From the NCBI RefSeq assembly GCF_038719015.1, contig NZ_CP152276.1, positions 1,126,001-1,190,000 on the forward strand: a stretch of DNA of 64,000 nucleotides. The letters run 5' to 3'. Positions 1 to 9,538 of this stretch are shown piece after piece (position 1 is the first letter of the stretch; each line of letters begins with the position of its first letter). The DNA is from Nguyenibacter vanlangensis. Its GTDB lineage: Bacteria > Pseudomonadota > Alphaproteobacteria > Acetobacterales > Acetobacteraceae. Under the pieces are notes generated by a model. It was not told the origin of the DNA. It made no database searches and saw nothing but the letters and a program-made list of their open reading frames with translations. The position numbers and the translations under genes are program-made.

Positions 1-26
1 GTTCGACCTTCATGTTCCCTTTGTCC

Positions 27-941
27 TCAAGCTGCCTGGCTGGTCGGAATACGATACTCCACGAGATCGAGCAGCATACGGCCCAGTTCGGTCTTACCAA
101 CGCGCCGAGCGAGATCGCGCAGATGATCCGCGTCAATATAGCCCATGCGGAAAGCAGCTTCCTCGGGAGAGCCGACCAGCATGCCCTGGCGGGACTGGAT
201 AGTCTGAACGAACAGACCCGCCTGCATCAAGCTGTCCGGCATCCCGGCATCCAGCCAAGCACAGCCGCGGCCTAGTCGTTCCACATGCAGCGTTCCATCT
301 TCCAGATACATCCGGTTCAGATCGGTGATTTCAAGCTCCCCACGCGGGCTGGGTTTGACCTGCCGGGCAAACTCCACCACCCGCCGGTCGTAGAAATAGA
401 GCCCTGTGACCGCCAAGTTGGACGTCGGTTTTTCCGGCTTTTCAACGATATCTAGCGCGCGACCGCCGTCGTTGAACGTCACCACCCCGTAGCGCTGCGG
501 GTCACACACCGGATAGGCGAAGACCGTTGCCCCCTTATCCCGCCGGGCCGCCGTGCGAAGCATGACATTCAAATGATCGGCGAAGATCAGGTTATCGCCC
601 AGCGCCAGGGCGGAGGGCGCTCCGTCCAGCCAGTCTTCCGCGATTAGGAAAGCCTGGGCCAACCCATCGGGCGAGGGCTGCACCCTATAAATGAAGCGCA
701 CGCCAAACTGCGTGCCATCACCCAGCAGCCGTTCGAATTGGGTCTTGTCGTGCGGTGTGGTGATGATCAGGATATCTCGGATGCCCGCCAACATCAGCGT
801 GGACAGAGGATAGCAGATCATCGGCTTGTCATAGACCGGCAAAAGCTGCTTGGAACACGCCAACGTCATGGGATGCAGTCGCGTTCCCGAACCGCCGGCG
901 AGGATAATGCCCTTCATAGGCGTCGAGAAATTTTCAGACAT
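27..941 (-). CDS. rfbA: glucose-1-phosphate thymidylyltransferase
   Basis: Joins glucose-1-phosphate and dTTP to make dTDP-glucose, the first step of the dTDP-rhamnose (and related deoxysugar) pathway in the cytoplasm. The 304-residue protein opens with the nucleotide-binding signature GGSGTRLHP close to the N-terminus, followed by [11 protein letters not shown], as expected for RmlA; the length also fits the family. The ATG at 941 is chosen because it forms a TGATG junction with the stop of rfbB, which points to translational coupling; longer upstream extensions read into rfbB and have no family similarity. No rfbC or rfbD is seen in the window, so the end product (rhamnose or another deoxysugar) is not fixed. 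Confidence 0.95.
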   Translation of the reverse strand: MSENFSTPMKGIILAGGSGTRLHPMTLACSKQLLPVYDKPMICYPLSTLMLAGIRDILIITTPHDKTQFERLLGDGTQFGVRFIYRVQPSPDGLAQAFLIAEDWLDGAPSALALGDNLIFADHLNVMLRTAARRDKGATVFAYPVCDPQRYGVVTFNDGGRALDIVEKPEKPTSNLAVTGLYFYDRRVVEFARQVKPSPRGELEITDLNRMYLEDGTLHVERLGRGCAWLDAGMPDSLMQAGLFVQTIQSRQGMLVGSPEEAAFRMGYIDADHLRDLARRVGKTELGRMLLDLVEYRIPTSQAA

Positions 942-1996
942 CAAGCTTTTGTCCCCAATCTTTGACCCGTGTACCGTCGGACCCGAATTTCTTCCCACCA
1001 AGCACGATTGTCGAGATACCACTGGATTGTCTTTCGAAGTCCGGCTTCGAAATCGTGCCGTGCGGTCCAGCCCAGCGCCTGTTCGGCATAAGAGGGGTCG
1101 ATCTCATAGCGAAAGTCATGGCCCGGTCGGTCGGCAACAAAGCGGATCAATCGTTCACGCGACCCCGCCGGATCGGGGCGCAACGTATCCAGTAGAGCAC
1201 AGATGGATTTGACCACCTGGAGATTGGTGCGTGGCTGACGGGCGCCAATCGCGTATGTCTCGCCCGGCTTACCGTGTTCCACGGCACGAACGAGCGCCTC
1301 CGCATGGTCTTCCACGAAAAGCCAGTCCCGTACATTCTCGCCCGTTCCGTAAACCGGAAGCTCCTTGCCCTCAATGGCGTTGATAGTGACGAGCGGGATC
1401 AGCTTTTCAGGAAAATGCCAGATACCGTAATTGTTCGTGGTGTTCGTGATAAAGGTCGGCAGGCCATAGGTATGATGCCAGGCGCGCACCAAATGGTCGG
1501 ATGCGGCCTTGGAGGCGGAATAAGGGCTCCTGGGATCGTAGGGCGTGGTTTCCGTGAAGGGCGAATCCGATGGGTCGAGATGACCGAACACTTCATCGGT
1601 GGAGATATGATGGAAGCGGAAGGCTGCCTGACGTGGCGCGGCCAAGCCATTCCAGTAGGCGAGCGCGGCGTCAAGCAGGGAATAGGTACCCACGACATTC
1701 GTCTGCACAAATGCGCCGGGACCGTCGATCGAGCGGTCCACATGACTTTCTGCCGCAAGATGCATGACCGCATCGGGCTGGAAGTCTACGAACAAACTGC
1801 GTAGGGTGGCGTTGTCGACGATATCGACCCTGACATGTCGATAGCGGCTGTTGTGCGCGACTTCGGCAACCGTAGCGTCCGACGCCGCATATGTCATATA
1901 ATCAATATTTAGCACGCTGTGCCAAGTATGACGAATGAGGTGACGTACAACGGCTGAACCGATGAACCCACAACCACCCGTTAATAAAATCCTCAT
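941..1996 (-). CDS. rfbB: dTDP-glucose 4,6-dehydratase
   Basis: Converts dTDP-glucose to dTDP-4-keto-6-deoxyglucose using bound NAD. The 351-residue extended short-chain dehydrogenase has the Rossmann motif GGCGFIGS at residues 7-14, the catalytic STDEVFG segment (Thr-Asp-Glu) and the YSASK active-site Tyr/Lys pair. It lies directly upstream of rfbA with a one-base stop/start overlap, so the two form an operon feeding nucleotide sugar to the nearby polysaccharide genes. The roughly 220 bp upstream, between this gene and the divergent gene at 2216, is very AT-rich and would hold both promoters; no clear operator was seen. Confidence 0.95.
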   Translation of the reverse strand: MRILLTGGCGFIGSAVVRHLIRHTWHSVLNIDYMTYAASDATVAEVAHNSRYRHVRVDIVDNATLRSLFVDFQPDAVMHLAAESHVDRSIDGPGAFVQTNVVGTYSLLDAALAYWNGLAAPRQAAFRFHHISTDEVFGHLDPSDSPFTETTPYDPRSPYSASKAASDHLVRAWHHTYGLPTFITNTTNNYGIWHFPEKLIPLVTINAIEGKELPVYGTGENVRDWLFVEDHAEALVRAVEHGKPGETYAIGARQPRTNLQVVKSICALLDTLRPDPAGSRERLIRFVADRPGHDFRYEIDPSYAEQALGWTARHDFEAGLRKTIQWYLDNRAWWEEIRVRRYTGQRLGTKA

Positions 1997-2215
1997 ACAT
2001 TATACTCCCAGGCATCGCAGCCCTCACAAGTAGCGACATATTACAGTTCTAAACCACAAGGACGAGCACGAGCTCAAAAAAGCATGACGCAAAATCAAAA
2101 AAAATAAAAATAGAAAACAGCACCGCCAAATCGCAAACGTCCCCAAAAGCACACAAATCCTATAAATTCTCAACATAATCGTAAACAGAACAACCATTAA
2201 AATAGGCGCAAAGAA

Positions 2216-3301
2216 ATGATAGAGAAAAATGCTCGAAAAATAAATACCTCATTCCTGTTAATCGTCGCAATTATATCAATCTTTAAAAAATCGACTGCAA
2301 CGCCTCTTAATCACTTAACAATGATTGATGGGGCATTTTTTGGCGGCCTATCCGTTACGGGTGCTGGCGAGGTGCCGTTTGTCCCAAAAGGATCGCCAAT
2401 TCCCGGTAGCGTTGGCTCTATCGTACGTCATATTACTCTCGGCAAACGAGGAGTACAAAATTTTGGCGACAATTCAGAATGCCTAAATACCAGCGTAAGC
2501 GCGGCAGCAGGCGGGAATGTTTGCCAGTACGTCTGGGTGGAAAGCACGGCCGCTGCCGGCCAGAATTGGGCCCAGAGTCTGGGGCTGACACTCGATCCCG
2601 GTTATGGTCAGTACACCAGCGTTGTCTCAGAACTCGATATCAACAACCTTGCCGGAGACCGGGAGGAATTCGGTCCCCGCGGGAATAACGTAGGTATATT
2701 GCTCAACGGCCTAAAATACATGAACACGGCAGGAATGAGTATCCAAACTGGAAACATGACCAAAGGCGTAACAGGTTCTAATGGACGGCTCCCGATCTGG
2801 TTTCATGGTATTCATATCGGCGTGAACGCAACACTCAATGATGATTTCGAGAGCCAGTCAAACGCAGTGTACGGTGTCCGTATGCACGGAGCACATGCTT
2901 TTGCCGTACATCTTGCCGACGATAATTCCAGCGAGGGAGCAATAGCCCTCGGCAGTCTCGGGCCAGCACAAGGGATCGTCGCCCGCAATCAAAACAGATA
3001 TTATCCCGTGCTCTATATGAGCACCGACGGACATATCCATGTTGGGAATATTACGCAAGCAATTGTCATCTCCGATGGAAATATCAACCCGGTGACGGAC
3101 AATACCTATTCGCTCGGCACTGCCACACGAACTTGGCACAATATTCACGTTCGCAGCATCAACAATGTGCCAATGGTAAAGGCTGGCAAGCCGTCTATAG
3201 GGGCAGCCTGTACGCCTGGTGCGCAACAGTTTGACAGCAACAAGTTCTACATGTGCCTAACGGACAACCGGTGGCACACAATGGCGATGGCAACCGATTA
3301 A
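2216..3301 (+). CDS. secreted tail-fibre-like protein of unknown function
   Basis: I do not recognise a family with certainty. The 361-residue product starts with a basic stretch and a hydrophobic segment (about residues 12-22) that could be a signal peptide or anchor. The middle is rich in Gly, Asn and Ser. Near residue 300 is the pattern NPVTDNTYSLGTATRTWHNI, which resembles the repeat seen in phage tail fibres and trimeric surface proteins just before the C-terminal domain. The C-terminal end (CTPGAQQFDSNKFYMCLTDN and on) looks like the small Cys-containing terminal unit of such proteins. It is divergent from rfbB and convergent with the large glycosyltransferase. The gene and its upstream region are AT-rich, unlike most of the window, which suggests transfer. 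A role at the cell surface is an inference. Confidence 0.6.
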   Translation: MIEKNARKINTSFLLIVAIISIFKKSTATPLNHLTMIDGAFFGGLSVTGAGEVPFVPKGSPIPGSVGSIVRHITLGKRGVQNFGDNSECLNTSVSAAAGGNVCQYVWVESTAAAGQNWAQSLGLTLDPGYGQYTSVVSELDINNLAGDREEFGPRGNNVGILLNGLKYMNTAGMSIQTGNMTKGVTGSNGRLPIWFHGIHIGVNATLNDDFESQSNAVYGVRMHGAHAFAVHLADDNSSEGAIALGSLGPAQGIVARNQNRYYPVLYMSTDGHIHVGNITQAIVISDGNINPVTDNTYSLGTATRTWHNIHVRSINNVPMVKAGKPSIGAACTPGAQQFDSNKFYMCLTDNRWHTMAMATD

Positions 3302-3369
3302 GAAAAGGGCTGGAAAACGGATCCTACCTTCCTTCGGCATGATACTTTGTTTTTCAGCCCAATAATAAT

Positions 3370-6300
3370 TTATGCAGATTCTTGTTCGTTAATAAACTTT
3401 TTTATGTTTGAACGAAATACGTCTGGAGTGAAATACTTATTATAAACCATTTTTCCTTTAGAAGAGATTTCGGCCCACTTAGAACGATTTTTGATTACCT
3501 TGACCAGAACATCCCTAATTCCCTCGGGGGAAAGAGGACTAACAATAAATCCAGAAACCCCATCTTCTATGTAATGGGACGTTCCAACTGTGTCAGCGCA
3601 GATCAGTATCTTACCCAGCGAAAGCGCCTCCATGGACACCAACGGCAAAGGATCATCCCGAGAAGGTACTAGAACAATATCCGAAGAACTCAAGAAATCC
3701 TGAACGTCTTCATGGCTTAAATGATCAAATAAAGTAATATTACTGTAGTTTTTTGATATTTTTTCGATCTTACTTCTGAAGTGCCTATCATTCGTACGCC
3801 CGGCAAACTTCAACTTGACGACAGCCTTGTATTCTTCAGGAAGGCATGCATAAGCAGCAATCGCCAGATCCTGGCCTTTTCTTGGTTCGTATGTACCTAC
3901 AACAGAAATCACAACCTCGAAACTGTTCAAACGCAATTGGCTTTTTTTTGGCTCAGCGCACCCTGGTAAGATATAAGGCACAACACCGGTCAATTGCGTC
4001 AGCTTTCGTGCAGTCAGAGGACCTGCAGCTAACAGTCCGCTTGCACTTTGCAGGCTTCCGACAAACTCGGGCTTTGTCTCAGCGAAATGACGGATGAGGT
4101 CACTTTCATGCGAATACAAATAGACCTTTGTCAAGCCTTTCAGCTTTTTAGGAATTTCCCACGTGACGATCGTATTGCACAGAACGAAGTCAAAGTTCTT
4201 CGCCAAATTGATAAAGCTATCATGTGCCTCGATACAAAGTGGATCAATGATAATATCGATACTGGCGTCTTGCAAAGGCTTGCGAAAAACACCGTCCGAA
4301 GGAGACAATACCAAGACATAATGCCCTTCTCTGGTGAGCGTTTGAGCAATGTCATACAAAACCTTCGGTGCACCACTTCCTGTCAAGTCATGAGACACTA
4401 AGAGAATATCTTTCCCCTTATACGTTTTGTTTTTTTTGTTCGAAAGAAACAGACTAATCGGCGACGGTGAGTCAATATAAAGAATATCTCTCATAGAGGG
4501 AGGAAAAAACGGATCGTATGAAATATATTTCCACCATCTTTTTAGAAGAAATATATCTGACTTGTCTTTTTTGTGTTTTCGTTCTTTTTTCGCACCAATA
4601 GACAGATGCCCAAAATGCGTGAGTTCCGTATAGGGTGTGTAGACACAGCTGAGGCCGAGTTCGCGAACTTTGAAGCAAATATCGACATCAGAATGCGATA
4701 TAGGCGTATTGACCGCGTCGAAGCCACCGATTCTTTGAAAAACATCTTTCCCGATCATCAAGCACGCACCGCAGATAAGAGAAACGTCTCTCAGGCATTG
4801 CGCAAACCCGAAATGTGCTGGTGTGAAGTTGAGAAATGTATGAAACGCCGTTCCGACAAACCCGCGAACACCAGTCACCATTCCCGCGTGCTGAATAGCA
4901 CCGTTTTCATAAAGAAGTTTCGGCCCCACAATGCCGACCCCAGGTTCGTTTATGGCCTCAAGCATGACGTCAAGCCACTCGGGATCTGTGATCCTGACAT
5001 CATCATTGTAAAAAATAAAATACTCTCCCGACGCCACATCTGCGCCTACATTGCATTTTTCGGAGAAATTGTATGCTTTGTTGTATTCAAGGTACAAAAT
5101 ATCAATACCACTAATACGACTCTCGCATACTTTCTTGCAGTCGCTGTTGCAAACGACAATAATCTCATATTTTTCGTATGTTGTCAGAAATGCGATAGAA
5201 GATATAGATTCTTCTATGTATTTGGGATTATCTGACGGTATTATAATCGATATTAGTGACGTTGACCGAATCTTACTCTTCACCATCCTATTCGAAAAGC
5301 GAAGGCCAATAGCCCTACCAGGAATGCCTCGTCTATCATAACTGTCCTGGAGAGCCGAGATATTTGTCAATCTTGCTAACGGCTTACCACCAATAGCTGC
5401 AGAGCCTTGAATCATACGCCATCCATACAGGCATTCCGGTATATGGCAAACGACCGGAGAAAAGTCACTGATCCGCAAAGCAAGATCATAGTCCTGTGAG
5501 AAATCAAATTTTGATCGAAAACCTCCCACCTTTTCAACAAGGCTTTTTCTATACGCCGACAGGTGACCTGTATACATTATGGCCTTAAGAAGAGAAGGAC
5601 TCCAGTCCGGTTTAGTGAAAAGTTCGTCAGCTACGTTATTTTCGTCGATTTTGCATTCATCCGTGTAGATCCAATCTACCGCCTCATTTTCTCGAATGGC
5701 CACAACAATTTTCTCTATAGCACGCTGAGCCAGAAGATCATCATGGTCAAGGAGTGCAATATATGATCCGGTGGCCATGCGTAGGGCAGTGTTAGTCGCT
5801 TCTGCTATCCCTCTATTTTTGTCGTGAAAGCAGAATTTCACTCTCGAATCATAAAATCCGTAATAATCTATTATGGATTTCAATTCATCGCTACATGAAA
5901 AGTCGTCAACTATACACAGCTCAATATTGCCGTATGTTTGTGACAATACCGATACGATGGCCCTTTCCACGTATACAGGCGGCCCTTTGTAAACAGGAAG
6001 AAGAATGGAGATTTTTATTTTATCAGAAACACTCCCAACATCGCTTTCCTTGACAATGAAAGATTCACAGCATTCCATCTGCCTCCTTCTATACGCATCA
6101 AGTATTTCTCCTCGCGCGTAGACTTCTTTCGCCTGCACAATTTGTTCACTCGGGATCAAACCCAAACCATAAACCGTAATCTCGTTTGAAATTTTATCCG
6201 GCCTCTTTCCACACAAGCCGGACATCGTTGCATATACTTCCCACGCATCGGAAAAAGAGGAAAAGAAAGTATTTGTCTTCCAGAGCTGGTAATTTTTATC

Positions 6301-6900
6301 CACCTTGGGATTATTTCTTCCTCTCCTTATTTTTGCAGAAATAGAAAGAGTCTGCACAGAAGATTCTTTTACTTTCTTTTCCAGAAGCTCTATGGGAGCA
6401 GAAATCCGGATGCTTGGATCCTGAGGAATCCAATGTGGGCGAGGTTTGTCTAAATTAGACTGATCGATAATTGCCCATTCGGATACACTATTTGGAATAC
6501 ATTGCATCAATTCCTGATAAGCGTTCTGGTTGGAAAGTTCATTCGATTTTAAATAATTGGAAAACATACTCATTTTGTTGTTAGAAAGCTTACTCAGATG
6601 CCCAATCTGCAAATAAATATCCGAATCATCCCCTTTTATAGAAAGGGCCTTTCTGTAATAAGTAAGTGCCTCGCTATAATTTCCAATATCTTTCAAACAG
6701 TTCCCTATCTGAACCATTATGTCGTATCGATCTTCATTATTTTTCAGATGTATTTTATACAATTCAGCAGCTTCTTCGAACTTTCCTTCGTCTCTTAGAG
6801 CATCTGCATTACTTAAATTTGATCGAGGTTTGTCATTAGTTGCTTTCAATATATTTTCTTTTATATGTCTCATTTTCTTAGTTACATTTTGAAAAGCCAT
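3370..6900 (-). CDS. multidomain glycosyltransferase (TPR, GT2, GT2, GT4)
   Basis: A 1176-residue protein likely to add several sugars to a polysaccharide or surface glycan. Residues about 30-105 form TPR-like helices. Residues about 295-510 are a family 2 glycosyltransferase with SILLPVYKG and the metal-binding DHDD at 385-388. Residues about 547-790 are a second family 2 domain with NDD at 632-634 and the typical HAGMV segment. Residues about 828-1170 are a GT-B fold family 4 domain with GTYEPRKGQD and the nucleotide-binding VPSRDDPLPLVSMEA stretch. Such stacked enzymes occur in O-antigen and capsule clusters. The gene is AT-rich with codon use unlike the GC-rich neighbours, so it was probably acquired. 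Acceptor and donor sugars cannot be told from sequence. Confidence 0.85.
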   Translation of the reverse strand: MAFQNVTKKMRHIKENILKATNDKPRSNLSNADALRDEGKFEEAAELYKIHLKNNEDRYDIMVQIGNCLKDIGNYSEALTYYRKALSIKGDDSDIYLQIGHLSKLSNNKMSMFSNYLKSNELSNQNAYQELMQCIPNSVSEWAIIDQSNLDKPRPHWIPQDPSIRISAPIELLEKKVKESSVQTLSISAKIRRGRNNPKVDKNYQLWKTNTFFSSFSDAWEVYATMSGLCGKRPDKISNEITVYGLGLIPSEQIVQAKEVYARGEILDAYRRRQMECCESFIVKESDVGSVSDKIKISILLPVYKGPPVYVERAIVSVLSQTYGNIELCIVDDFSCSDELKSIIDYYGFYDSRVKFCFHDKNRGIAEATNTALRMATGSYIALLDHDDLLAQRAIEKIVVAIRENEAVDWIYTDECKIDENNVADELFTKPDWSPSLLKAIMYTGHLSAYRKSLVEKVGGFRSKFDFSQDYDLALRISDFSPVVCHIPECLYGWRMIQGSAAIGGKPLARLTNISALQDSYDRRGIPGRAIGLRFSNRMVKSKIRSTSLISIIIPSDNPKYIEESISSIAFLTTYEKYEIIVVCNSDCKKVCESRISGIDILYLEYNKAYNFSEKCNVGADVASGEYFIFYNDDVRITDPEWLDVMLEAINEPGVGIVGPKLLYENGAIQHAGMVTGVRGFVGTAFHTFLNFTPAHFGFAQCLRDVSLICGACLMIGKDVFQRIGGFDAVNTPISHSDVDICFKVRELGLSCVYTPYTELTHFGHLSIGAKKERKHKKDKSDIFLLKRWWKYISYDPFFPPSMRDILYIDSPSPISLFLSNKKNKTYKGKDILLVSHDLTGSGAPKVLYDIAQTLTREGHYVLVLSPSDGVFRKPLQDASIDIIIDPLCIEAHDSFINLAKNFDFVLCNTIVTWEIPKKLKGLTKVYLYSHESDLIRHFAETKPEFVGSLQSASGLLAAGPLTARKLTQLTGVVPYILPGCAEPKKSQLRLNSFEVVISVVGTYEPRKGQDLAIAAYACLPEEYKAVVKLKFAGRTNDRHFRSKIEKISKNYSNITLFDHLSHEDVQDFLSSSDIVLVPSRDDPLPLVSMEALSLGKILICADTVGTSHYIEDGVSGFIVSPLSPEGIRDVLVKVIKNRSKWAEISSKGKMVYNKYFTPDVFRSNIKKFINEQESA

Positions 6901-7105
6901 TTACCACCCCCAACTCACTCGAAATTATCCAAAACGTCATCGGAATAATGTTTTTTTTAACACTTGACCCGTACAATTGCAATACGTGATTTTTGAATAA
7001 AATTCAGAAAGATAATAGGATTTTTCGAATCTCGGGGGAAGCGCCCCCCGAAAATGGGACCGGGCCTTAAGTTGGAAATACCTGTCTCTGTCATATGATG
7101 GAGCG

Positions 7106-7219
7106 ATGATGACGAAGAAGACGAGACGGAAGCTGGACGGGGCGTTGAAGGCGCAGATTGCGCTGAAGGCGATCCGTGAGGACGTGACGGTGACGGACCT
7201 TGCACAGCGCCATGAGGTT
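7106..7219 (+). pseudogene. 5' fragment of an IS3-type orfA transposase gene
   Basis: About 38 codons beginning MTKKTRRKLDGALKAQIALK and continuing to DLAQRHEV match the helix-turn-helix start of IS3-family OrfA proteins, which normally run on to roughly 90 residues. After QRHEV the similarity stops and the frame enters unrelated sequence. No OrfB follows. This is a relic truncated in the rearranged zone between the glycosyltransferase and the capsule export genes. Confidence 0.7.
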
Positions 7220-7331
7220 AGCTACAGAGCCTTGATTGAAGGCCATTTTTCCGACCAGATCAGAACGCCCGAATGGATCGTGGATGCCATCTCATGGATG
7301 GTCGGGAATGCAACTCACCAGCGTGACCTGT

Positions 7332-7359
7332 CTGAGAAATTCTTATAAGAATTTCTCAG
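7332..7359. repeat. 28-bp perfect palindrome at the IS5 left edge
   Basis: The sequence CTGAGAAATTCTTA is followed at once by its exact reverse complement, with no loop. It sits at the outer left edge of the decayed IS5-family element. Two like IS ends joined tail to tail, or a duplicated end, would give such a structure. Confidence 0.8.
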
Positions 7360-8267
7360 AGCCCATCCAAGATCATCTTGAATCATTGGAATCATTTGTG
7401 ATTTTCTGTTGGCGACCCCGATTCGCAGGAGTTGCTGATGTGGACCGTCGAGAACCGCGCCCGGTATGACCGGAGCCAGCTTCGCTATCCGAGCGATCCG
7501 ACGGCTGATCCCGGCTGACCGGCGTGGCGGCAACAAGCGGACAGAGAACGTGCGGAAGTCATGAACGGGCTTATGTATGTTCTTGGGACGGGTTGCCAAT
7601 GGCGCGCAATACCAAAGACCTCCCGCCGCGCAGCACGGTGAACTCCTATTTCTGCCGCTGGCAGCATGACGGCACGCTCGATCGTCTGCACCACGCGCTT
7701 TACGTCCTGTGTTGCGAAGACGTGGCGCGCCAGGCCAGTCCGACAGCGGCAATCATCGACAGCCAGAGCGTCAAGGGCACTGAAAAAGGGGGCGGCGGAT
7801 CGATCCGCCCGGTTTTGACGCCGGCGAGAGGATCAAGGGCAAGAAGCGGCATGTCCTCGTCGATACGCGGGGCCTGCTGATGGGGGCGATTGTTCACGCG
7901 GCCGACATCCAGGACCGCGATGGCGGCGTCGTGCTGATGGCGACCCTGTTCGGCCTGTATCCGTTCCTTCTGAAACTCTATGCCGATGCCGGCTATCAAG
8001 GAGAAAAGTTCCAGAAAGGACTGGCCAAGGTCTGCCGCTCCGTGCACGTCGAGATCGTGCGGCGCGGCGACGCCGGCAAATTCATAGCCCTGCCCAAGCG
8101 ATGGATTGTGGAGCGCACCATCACCTGGTTGAACCGCTGCCGACGCCTAAGCAAGGACTGGGAGTGCCTCAATCATAATGCGCTCGCTTTCCTCCGATGG
8201 GCGTCAGTTCGCTTGATGGTCAGAAAACTCTGTAATCGCAGATAATGATCTTCGGACAGATTCTCAG
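7355..8267 (+). mobile_element. decayed IS5-family insertion sequence
   Basis: The element contains a broken IS5-family transposase. The two edges show imperfect inverted repeats: the left edge reads TCTCAGAGCCCATCCAAGAT and the complement of the right edge reads TCTGAGAATCTGTCCGAAGA, both continuing into the word ATCAT. No clear target duplication was seen, so the limits are approximate. It lies between IS3 and IS110 relics. Confidence 0.7.
7438..8245 (+). pseudogene. IS5-family transposase, several frameshifts
   Basis: Translation in shifting frames gives the full series of IS5-family blocks: MWTVENRARYDRSQLRYPSD, RRGGNKR, VMNGLMYVLGTGCQWRAIPK, DLPPRSTVNSYFCRWQHDGT, AAIIDSQSVKGTEKGG, GFDAGERIKGKKRHVLVDT, LYADAGYQGEKFQ and PKRWIVERTITWLNRCRR. 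The frame breaks near 7495, 7555, 7615 and 7805, each apparently by loss or gain of one or two bases. The DDE residues are all still readable (IDSQS, YADAGY, VERT), but no single frame spans them. The gene is dead unless sequencing errors explain every break, which is unlikely. Confidence 0.85.
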
Positions 8268-8344
8268 ATCCGCAGTCCAATAAAATATTGATTCTATTGC
8301 CTATTTGATTCAAAAACTCGCTTGCAAATTTTGGAATCAGGACA

Positions 8345-8383
8345 CTAGAGCCATGTCCGTTCACACTGGTTCACGGATATGGC
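8345..8383. repeat. truncated copy of the two-hairpin repeat (first hairpin only)
   Basis: This matches the first hairpin of the repeat at 62541-62648 in the same orientation: CTAG, then CCATGTCC, a shared core ACTGGTTCACGGATATGGC. It stops a few bases before the hairpin would end, exactly where the IS110 fragment begins. The second hairpin is missing. Confidence 0.75.
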
Positions 8384-8854
8384 GCCCGCCATCGCCTGCG
8401 ACAAATCGAAGCGCACCTCACCTCTCTCGATGCCGCTATTACCGCCGTGATCGCCGCCGATCCGGTGCTGACGCGACGGCTCGCCATTCTCACCAGCATC
8501 CCCGGCTTGGGTGAAATCACCGCCCAGGCTCTGATTGCCGATATGCCCGAACTGGGCACTATGGACGAACGTCAGGCCGCCGCCCTGGCCGGTCTGGCAC
8601 CCATTACACGACAGTCGGGGAAATGGCAGGGCAAGAGCTTCATCCAGGGCGGACGTTCCCATCTGCGACAGGCCCTCTACATGCCCGCGCTCGTCGCCAT
8701 GCGCTTCAATCCCGATCTCAAATCCCGCTATGACGTCCTCGTCACTCGCGGAAAACACGCCAAGATCGCCATCACAGCTATCATGCGCAGGCTCGTCGTC
8801 ATCGCAAACGCCCTGCTCCGCGATGATCGAACTTGGACCCCAAAAGTCGCTTGA
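8384..8854 (+). pseudogene. 3' fragment of an IS110-family transposase gene
   Basis: The frame encodes about 150 residues of the C-terminal Transposase_20 half: ILTSIPGLGEITAQALIADM, then AALAGLAPITRQSGKWQGKS, GGRSHLRQALYM and HAKIAITAIMRRL. The N-terminal DEDD catalytic half of IS110 enzymes, about 200 residues, is absent. The fragment joins directly to a half copy of the two-hairpin repeat on its left. On its right it ends 14 bp before the stop codon of kpsT. Confidence 0.85.
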
Positions 8855-8868
8855 TCACAACGGATACT

Positions 8869-9537
8869 CTAACAATCCTCATAACGCGTAACTGCTTCAG
8901 CGACACTTTCGTACATAGTCAAATGACGATCATGCAACAAAGCACCCATATTACAATGCTCTCTAATAAAACCCATATCATGGGATACAATAATCAGCGA
9001 TCGGTCAGATCGCTTTCCAAACAACTCGTCCTGACATCGCTGCAGAAAACGTGCGTCCCCCACCATGATGACTTCGTCGATCAGATAACAATCGAATTCG
9101 ATAACAATCGAAAGTGCAAAGGCCAGACGTGCACGCATACCAGAAGAATAGGTCTTGACCGGTTCTGCCAATTGTTTTCCCAACTGGGCGAAGTCGTCGA
9201 CATAGGCACGGGTTTTTGGGTAATCTAGACCATAAATACGGCAGATAAACCGCAGATTATCCAGTCCCGATAGACTTCCTTGGAACGCACCACCGAACGC
9301 CAGGGGCCACGATACGCTCATTGTCCGTTCAACATGACCCGACGTCGCAATCTCAACACCGCCGATAATCTTGATCAGCGTTGACTTTCCAGCGCCGTTG
9401 CGCCCCACAATACCAAGCTTACACCCTTTTTCGATCGTAAAATTGACCCGGTCTAACACATGGCGCACGCCGCGATGAACCGGAAACGCCTTGCTGATAT
9501 CCACACATCGAACCATCGGGTGGGCGATATCCGACAT
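8869..9537 (-). CDS. kpsT: capsule polysaccharide ABC exporter, ATP-binding subunit
   Basis: ATPase of an ABC-2 type exporter that moves lipid-linked polysaccharide across the inner membrane. The 222-residue protein has Walker A GRNGAGKST, signature YSSGMRARLAF, Walker B CYLIDEV and the switch His in IVSHD. The short length and the HVERTMSVSWPLAFGGAF segment fit the KpsT/CtrD/BexA group rather than the longer Wzt. Its start lies one base after the stop of the permease gene. The 3' end is intact, although an IS110 relic begins only 14 bp downstream. Confidence 0.9.
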   Translation of the reverse strand: MSDIAHPMVRCVDISKAFPVHRGVRHVLDRVNFTIEKGCKLGIVGRNGAGKSTLIKIIGGVEIATSGHVERTMSVSWPLAFGGAFQGSLSGLDNLRFICRIYGLDYPKTRAYVDDFAQLGKQLAEPVKTYSSGMRARLAFALSIVIEFDCYLIDEVIMVGDARFLQRCQDELFGKRSDRSLIIVSHDMGFIREHCNMGALLHDRHLTMYESVAEAVTRYEDC

Positions 9538-9538
9538 A

